The notes under the pieces are model-generated. The model was not told the DNA's origin. It saw only the letters and a list, made by a program, of their open reading frames with translations, and made no database searches. The position numbers and the translations under genes were made by a program. This document shows positions 57,144-64,000 of a stretch of DNA of 64,000 bases, one piece after another. Position 1 is the stretch's first letter. Every line of letters starts with the position of its first letter. This stretch comes from Eudromia elegans (lineage: Eukaryota; Chordata; Aves; Tinamiformes; Tinamidae). The DNA is taken from assembly GCA_003342815.1 (NCBI GenBank), contig PTEX01000230.1, positions 18,448 to 82,447 of the forward strand, read 5' to 3'.

Positions 57144-60100
57144 TTTTAGGTGTTTTCCTGAGTGCAATATTGCAGGCTGTGCATAGCATACAAGATTCCC
57201 TTTTTGTAGTGGTATTGCGTATTTGTGGCAGTAGTTGTTCCACCACTAATTGGACTCTTACAATTAAAGTAGGAATACAGTTTTCTCATTTCAGTGATTT
57301 GTCTCTACATTTATAACATTGCTTTTCAGAAGTCAACTTTTTGACTTCTTTTTTTTTTGTATTAAAAAGTAGATGTTGCAAAGGAAANTGTTAAAAATCA
57401 TTTTTCCTCCAAATACAGTCCTAACACTCCCATTTTCCCTTCAACCTAAATAACTAGTCGTCACAAATCCAAAATTGAACATGGATGTATGTATACCCAT
57501 ATGCACACACATATTCCTATATAAGCAGTAGTTATATCGTTTCAGACTCAAGAATTTTTCCAGATTTTATAGAGCATTAGGAAAAAAAAATTCCTTAATA
57601 AATGCAGTACAGAAAGCAAGGTTCACCGATTTTATTTAACCCAATGTAGGCACTATCTACTAATTTAAGTTTGTATCTGATCTTTAAATGTCATTCCTTA
57701 GACTCTTCTAGTATCATAAAATCAGCCTTAACTTTATCTGTATGAGTAGCCTGGCATACCAAAATAAAATATTAATTATAATACTGTAAAAAAATAGACA
57801 TAACTGGTCTGGTGTGTTTTTGCAATTAGATCTTATACTCTGATTATTCTGAAGCTTAAGGTTTGGGTTTAGGTTTTGGTCACCCTTTTCATTTTTGCTG
57901 ACTTCCCTTTTTTTCTTTTTTTCTACCTGAAACAAGATGTTTGTAGCCTTCTCTAACATTGGCTGGTTGGACAACACTAAAATCCATGCAGCTACTGAAA
58001 ACATCCTTCTCTCTTTAGTTGCAAAACCTCACTGCCTAATGCCCGAGAATGAATAAATCATATAAAGCAGACACTTTGGGAATGACTGGACAATTTAGGA
58101 AGCATTGTCAGCCTTCCCCTCTGCCCAGGACTTACCCGCTGATGTGTGTTCCAGTAGCCTAGCCCAAGATTTTCACCAGATGTGATCAGCTGGGTTTCAC
58201 AGGCTGGGAGGCAGTGGCACAGAGAGTCCATTCATCAGAGAGAGTGGGCCTGGGGAACCGAAGCTCCCCAGGTGGACTCTCCAGGCTGTGTAGAGCCCCA
58301 TCTGGTAGCCATTTGGATGATGTGAACCCAACTAGCNTTTGAAATGACTTCCTTCTTCTTTCAATGTGCCCCATTGTTGTGATGATGTGAAGCTCAAAGC
58401 TTATTTGATGTCATAGCAGTAACAGCAAATAGTTTTTATGAACTTCTTCCTGCTTTCTCAGAGGCTTGAAGGATGCATCAATATGGNAGCTGTCTCCTGG
58501 TTATAAACTACAGCTATGATAGAGGAACCTTGAAAAAAGGATTTTTTTTTTTAGATGAACCAGAATTCACTCGTCTTTTCAAACTAACTCCCTTTTAAAA
58601 TTAGTAGATTTCAAAATGTCAATTTATTATAACAGTGAATTATAATCTCCATCAGCTTTCATTGAAGGTAGATGGAAAATTTTAAGCACCTGTAAGATAC
58701 AATTTTTAAAACATCTAGGAAAGCAACTGGTTAATTATTTACTGCTGTAGTTACCACCGCTGAATGTAGCTAGTAGTGAAAGGCATCCAAATCCAGCCTT
58801 GAATGGAAAGGCATCCTGATGTTTGACAGAACCAATATAGCAGAATGTGAATAAAAGAAGTATTTTCATTATTGGGCAGTAGCATCTTTTAAGAACTTTT
58901 TTTTTTTTTTTAGCTTTCATTTTATGAGTCTATGTTGTGAAATGGATTAAATTATATGTGAATAACTCTGTTACTCTCATTTCCTTCAAGGTGTGTTGCG
59001 CTGTATAGAATATATTCATATTCACATATGCCAAGTTCTTCCAAATTCTAATCAATTTGTGAACTGGATCCTGTAGAAATGGATGTGATTGGAATAACAG
59101 GAAAAAGGATGATATAATCAAAAGAGAAATGAGTCGGGTTTGGTGCTTAGGGTCAAGACTGGCATAATGCATGTCCTTTTGCACTCAGGGGTCCTAGTTC
59201 CCTGATAAAATGTACCTCTTGGAACTTTTGGAGACTTCCATCAGGAATACAACACTATTAGATGAGCCTAGGTTCATCATGAAAGCAGAGAGTAAGATTT
59301 TTAACTAAAAATTCTGAGGACTAATTGGAGTGATACTGATAAAACTTGAGGGTTTGCAGATGTAGAGAATTTAACAGTAGTCCTGTGTGAGGCTTGAAAA
59401 AACAATTGTCACATTAGAAATGGCAAAATGAGGATTGGAAATTAGGGATATCAATTCAAATTATCTACTTGAGACTTTGCCTCTTAAATACAAGCAAATC
59501 TTCACAAATACGAGTCCATTGTGAATCCCACTGATAGTAATAGTGTCTCTACAGACAAGTGTGGTCTTTGTCTTTCTACATAAATGACAATAAAAAGTCT
59601 CAAAATGTGTGATTTCAAATCAGAGCTGTTGCTATCAGATTTCTTCAGGTAAGCTTCTGAGTTGAATTTCATGGCCTGGATACAGGCCTCAGAAGCATAC
59701 TTTTCACCCAGACACAGACGAGGAACTAGAATTAGCCTTTTGTCAGATACATTTAAGTTATGTTTTGATACACTAGAAATCTAAAATAGTATGGACAACA
59801 TTTAAGTCAAAATTCATTAAAAAGATTTTCGGGCTTCAGTATGGTAAACCCCTACCTAAATTTTAANGTTGAATTCCATAATTCAGCCTCAGCCTTATCC
59901 TATTCTTCAACTCTGTACACCTCCCAGTGATTCTTTATTATATTATATAAAGCTTATATGAAATACTTCCGCATATTTAAAAGGAGAACAGCCAGGAAAT
60001 AGAATTTCAGCTCTCTAAAGAGGAGCAGTTAGCAGTTTAAACTGCATTTTACCAACTTCAAGTACAACTTACCACTGCTTTTTCATATAATATGAGGCCA

Positions 60101-63100
60101 CTAGGCTATACTTTTAATAATAGGCCACTAGAATCATAGTATGTGATTCCAGGAGCATTTACACTCATCTGAGCTCAGGGAAGATGCCCCTGTGCTCCAA
60201 GCTGTGCATTTGTATCAGCTCCCTCACACATGACATTGGCATTTGCATTTGAGCAACTATCAGATATGCCAGTTGAGAAAACTGATGTGACTGAAAAATG
60301 TATCTCCAGAGGAAAACAACTCCTCTCATAAAAATGACGTGGAGTAGAAACCTTTTTTTGAAAGTTTAGGTCATTGTAGCACAGTTACGCTCCCCTAGAC
60401 TGAGTCTTCTGCACTTAGTAGGTAATCACATCCTGTCTATTTTTCAAAAAGACTTACATGTTAAACAAATGTGCTGTCTAATTATTGCAAGATCAAGAAG
60501 GGCAACTGTAGTGCAGAACATATTACAGATCAAAATAACTATTTTTACACTAGTGATGAGCTGGAAGTCTACATGTGAATAGTATTCTCCTGTGAGAGGG
60601 AATTTAAGATTTTAATTGGGATGGCCAAAGCAATGTCATCTGAGTAGGTTCTTATTTAGAGTATGTTTTTACTACATAAATTTTACATTAAATGTATTAC
60701 CTGGAAAGCATTTTACTGTAAATAAAAGAGTATTATACAGGAAACTATGAAAGCATAGTTCACAGGACAAATATTTCATTTGATGTAATGCAAAAAATAA
60801 TCTGCTGTGTTAGATCATAAGTGAAAATGAAAATATAGTCTCTTGTCTGCAGCTATTCCCACCACGAGCATGAGTTACTTTGGCAGAAACCTATGTAAAG
60901 AGTGATCTCTCCCAAAAAAAACTCCAAAAAGTGATAGTGGGAATCTTACAAGCCAGCACTGGGAATAGATTCATCAGCATTTAAGTGGGCACACACAGTC
61001 TGTCTGTACTCAGTTTGGCTGAAGTTACTGCTATGAGTCACTCACAATTTTACACAAAATGTGTTGTGGAAGATTAAACAGAGACTGAATAAGGCATTCA
61101 CTGCCTTCACCATGTGTATTTAAGGTCTTTTCCATTTTACTTAAGAACCAACAAAACAAGAGCATTTAACAAGACAAGTGTCTTCAATGTTTCAGATTTT
61201 TCCTTACTCTCCCTTCTACTCCCTGTTGCAATTTGAAGGCAGCTAAAATAATTTATTTAAAATAAGTATTTTCTGATGAAAAATGCTCTTCNTGATTCAG
61301 TACAGCTAGCAGAGCTACATTGTAGCAATAGAGATCAGAATTTGAAACACACTGGTTTTAGTACTTAACCAACCAATACTTTAAATGTGCTTGCCCCTTA
61401 TCATATTCCTTTCTGACTATGGAAGCAAAGAATTTTGAGGAGAANATCTCAGATTTGTAGGCAGAAAGTTGAGACATTTCTACCATGTTTGTATAAAACA
61501 ACCAAATAAAAAAACAGTAATAAGTGATATTATAATTGTCTTATTCTCTCAATCTTCCAGCAAGGGCACAGAAGCAAAAATCTTGATTCTTCCACATACC
61601 CATTCTCTCTAATGTTCAACACCTGCACAGTAATTTTTCAGAAACAGAGGGGTTCTAAAAAAATAAAAGTAACAGGTTTTAAAAATATTTGTTAAAAAAT
61701 ACCTGTTAAAATTACCTGTTACTTTTAAATAAAAGTAATGGGTTAAGATACAAGGAGAAGGATCCCATCTTCCTTGCCTTTTACATAACTGTCTTGTTAA
61801 CTTTGTACTTACACTGCTAATATGTTTATCAGCTACCCCTCTGGAAATAATGAATACAGGAGATTGTTCCATTATCTTGCAATTTATATTATATACTAGT
61901 GAGCTGAGAGACAACACTGCCAATGTACTGTAGCACATAGTTCAAAACATATTCATTTTTTCTCATCTTTGTGTGCCACTCATAAAATCCAGATGCATTG
62001 CTGAACTCTTCAAACACATTTCCAGCAGCAACTTGAGCTGAACAAGAGCCACTCATTCCTTGACAGACTCCTTAGGCAGCTGTGTGGGTGGCTTTGGAGT
62101 TTCTTTGTGGTCTTTCATGTGGTTGAATTGCTGATGGGCTGTTTTGTCTGCTTTGCCCTCCTGGGTATCAACTCCCTTTGATTTTGAGGAATTTGCACAT
62201 CTTTATCCATCTGAGAGTACAGTTCTGTGTAAAAATCTTCTGAATTATGCAAAGTGTACTTCTTTATAAGAAAAATGTTTCTTAAGAAAATATATCATAT
62301 AAATCCATGACCTGGATTAGAGATAGATTGGAAAAAAAAATAAAGTGCCATCAAACATTTGAAATTGATCATTTGATTATAAATTAAGTATGTCCTTTAA
62401 AAGCACAACCTGATTATACCTTATCAAATGGCAATAAAGAAACAAAAGCTAGAGATTGAATATTTTCCTGCAAAATTGCTCAAAATAAATTTTGTGTCTG
62501 CAGTGTCCAGAGAAGTCCTATGTGGAAGATATATTCATATATAAACAATAGCACTGTGCTTTTAAAATGTATTTTCGGATATTTCAAAAATGGACAACAT
62601 TCTGAGAGTGTTCTTGTTCCCTTTCTTTGATCTGTTGCAACTTCTTTCTGTATTTCCAACAAATTTGGAATACTGTCTGTTTCTACCTACTTACCTACCA
62701 TTAAAGATAAGACTATCTTTAATGACATTAGTGCTTACGTTTGCTACAAAGCAGAGTGTACTTTTTCCCCCTGCTATAAGAAAATGATTAAGTTGACTCC
62801 TTGGATCCTGAAAATCTGTCCTTTTAACTTCTAATATGTGACAAACTGTTAAATGAAGAACCTTTGCAAGTTAGTTATCATGTAATAGTCTGTTGCTACC
62901 TGTAGCAAGCCATGGACACTATTCTTTCCCTTAGAGAGAAATGTTTGTTAAAGAGAAACTTCATTGCAATAGGATTCCTGACGTAGCAATGCTTACTGTA
63001 TAGCAAAAACAAATAACTGTTTGTACCATCTGCAGATAAATATACAGCATATGAATAGTATTGACAGAAAGAATATGATATTTTAATTGCTTCAGCTAAT

Positions 63101-63921
63101 TAGTATGATTAAATTAGAGACAGATGGGATAAATCTGCAGCATACAGGATACTCATTTCTGACTCTAAGTTATTTTTGTCCAAATAATCTCTTAAGGGAA
63201 ATTGAAGCAATCTTTAGGCACACTGCTGTAATAAGTAACATGACTTAATGCCTCTTTTTACTACTGTCCAGTTCCTAGGCTATTCTATTCTAAATCTTTA
63301 TGATCTAGGGAGAAAGGTGATTGCTGATCAGACCAGTGGCTCTAGGACAGTGTATTTTTGAAAATAAAAATGGTAACAATGAAATTGGGAGTATGCTCTT
63401 TTGTCTTCCTAATAGACTTGTTCAGGTCTGCCAGCNAAGCTCTGTTTTGAAGGCGTTTAGAAGCTCTGATCCCTTAAAGCAGTTTATACTCCAAGTGTAA
63501 ATTTTTGGCACACTGTTAAAAAACAGACAAATTCACAAGTAAATTGAAAAACATGAAACAAGCGAGCTTATAAATGTTCTCTTAACAGCAATTATAGCAG
63601 TCACTTCCTGAAAGACAGAAATTNCATTTTTACTTACCCGGATATCGGTGTGGATCGTGTACCTTGACCTTGTTTACTCACAGATAGTATATTGAGGATA
63701 TACTGCATCGGGGTTTACTCCCTTTGTCAATCCAGGAGTGAAAACCTAGTGCAGGAANAGCTTGCCCTGTCACTGGTTAGACTAGCCAAGCCTCTGACTG
63801 AATCAAGAGTGCAATAGCCCTTGAGTGCTCTTTGTCCTCTGGCTCTCAGCAAGTAGACAAACAGAGAGAGGAAATAACATGAATTTAGACTATGTTTTGA
63901 TTAAACTTTTCAGCCAGCATG
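57144..63921. other. Intergenic AT-rich stretch
   Basis: No gene recognised. A GC-richer patch lies at about 58100-58350, of unknown nature. A clear inverted repeat lies at 61665-61726. Isolated N bases are frequent. Confidence 0.55.
61665..61726. repeat. 13-bp perfect inverted repeat with direct-copy tail
   Basis: aaaagtaacaggt (61665-61677) and acctgttactttt (61714-61726) are exact reverse complements separated by 36 AT-rich bases. A further acctgtt lies in the loop and aaaagtaatgggt follows to the right. Confidence 0.8.
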
Positions 63922-63972
63922 GCTAAGCTGAGCTGAGCCGAGCCGAGCCTACCTGAGCTGAGCTGGCTCAGT
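63922..63972. repeat. GAGCT/GAGCC pentanucleotide repeat at the window end
   Basis: Runs of gagct and gagcc pentamers (ctgagctgagccgagccgag and cctgagctgagctggctcag) interrupted once. Confidence 0.85.
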
Positions 63973-64000
63973 GTGGTTATTATAATTTGCTGCTCAATAA

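Noticed and set aside
63650-63680. Nuclear-receptor half-site (caaggtca on the minus strand)
   Set aside because: A single 8-base match in 18 kb of desert is expected by chance.
46000-64000. SMAD1, the next gene in the mammalian order
   Set aside because: No SMAD MH1 or MH2 motif is visible; the gene is expected further right.

Overview
This is a vertebrate genomic window, most likely from a bird. It holds two complete, intact, convergent housekeeping genes with small exons and GT-AG introns. Interspersed-repeat density is very low, there are two CpG islands at gene starts, and I see only worn fossils of old amniote repeats. No bacterial, viral or CRISPR content is present. The bird call is an inference from compactness and repeat style; a crocodilian or turtle cannot be excluded from sequence alone.

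Layout. Positions 1-1370 are non-coding. Positions 1370-2660 are a CpG island that looks like a two-way promoter. ABCE1 (ribosome recycling ATPase) runs rightward from it: a non-coding first exon ends at 2216 and the coding exons span 6251-16391. I could assign all 17 coding exons (exons 2-18), giving 599 codons. A short convergent gap follows (about 17.0-18.95 kb). OTUD4 (OTU-family deubiquitinase) then runs leftward. Its stop codon is at 20333 and its start codon at 42695. I could assign all 21 coding exons, including a 41-base exon, giving about 1133 codons. Its non-coding first exon lies right of the donor at 44654-44659, inside a second CpG island (about 44.4-45.95 kb). From 46 to 64 kb I see no gene. 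That stretch is AT-rich, carries many isolated N bases and a 190-base N gap at 51181-51370, and contains fossils of MIR SINEs and palindromic amniote repeats.

The order (ABCE1 and OTUD4 tail to tail, with a two-way promoter to the left of ABCE1) matches the amniote ANAPC10-ABCE1-OTUD4 neighbourhood, so the left promoter probably also serves ANAPC10, whose coding exons would lie outside the window. The two genes are functionally separate: ABCE1 splits ribosomes after termination, and OTUD4 removes ubiquitin from signalling and DNA-repair proteins and binds RNA. I found no convincing undescribed system. The most useful observations concern splicing of OTUD4, promoter architecture and ancient repeat fossils in the right-hand desert.
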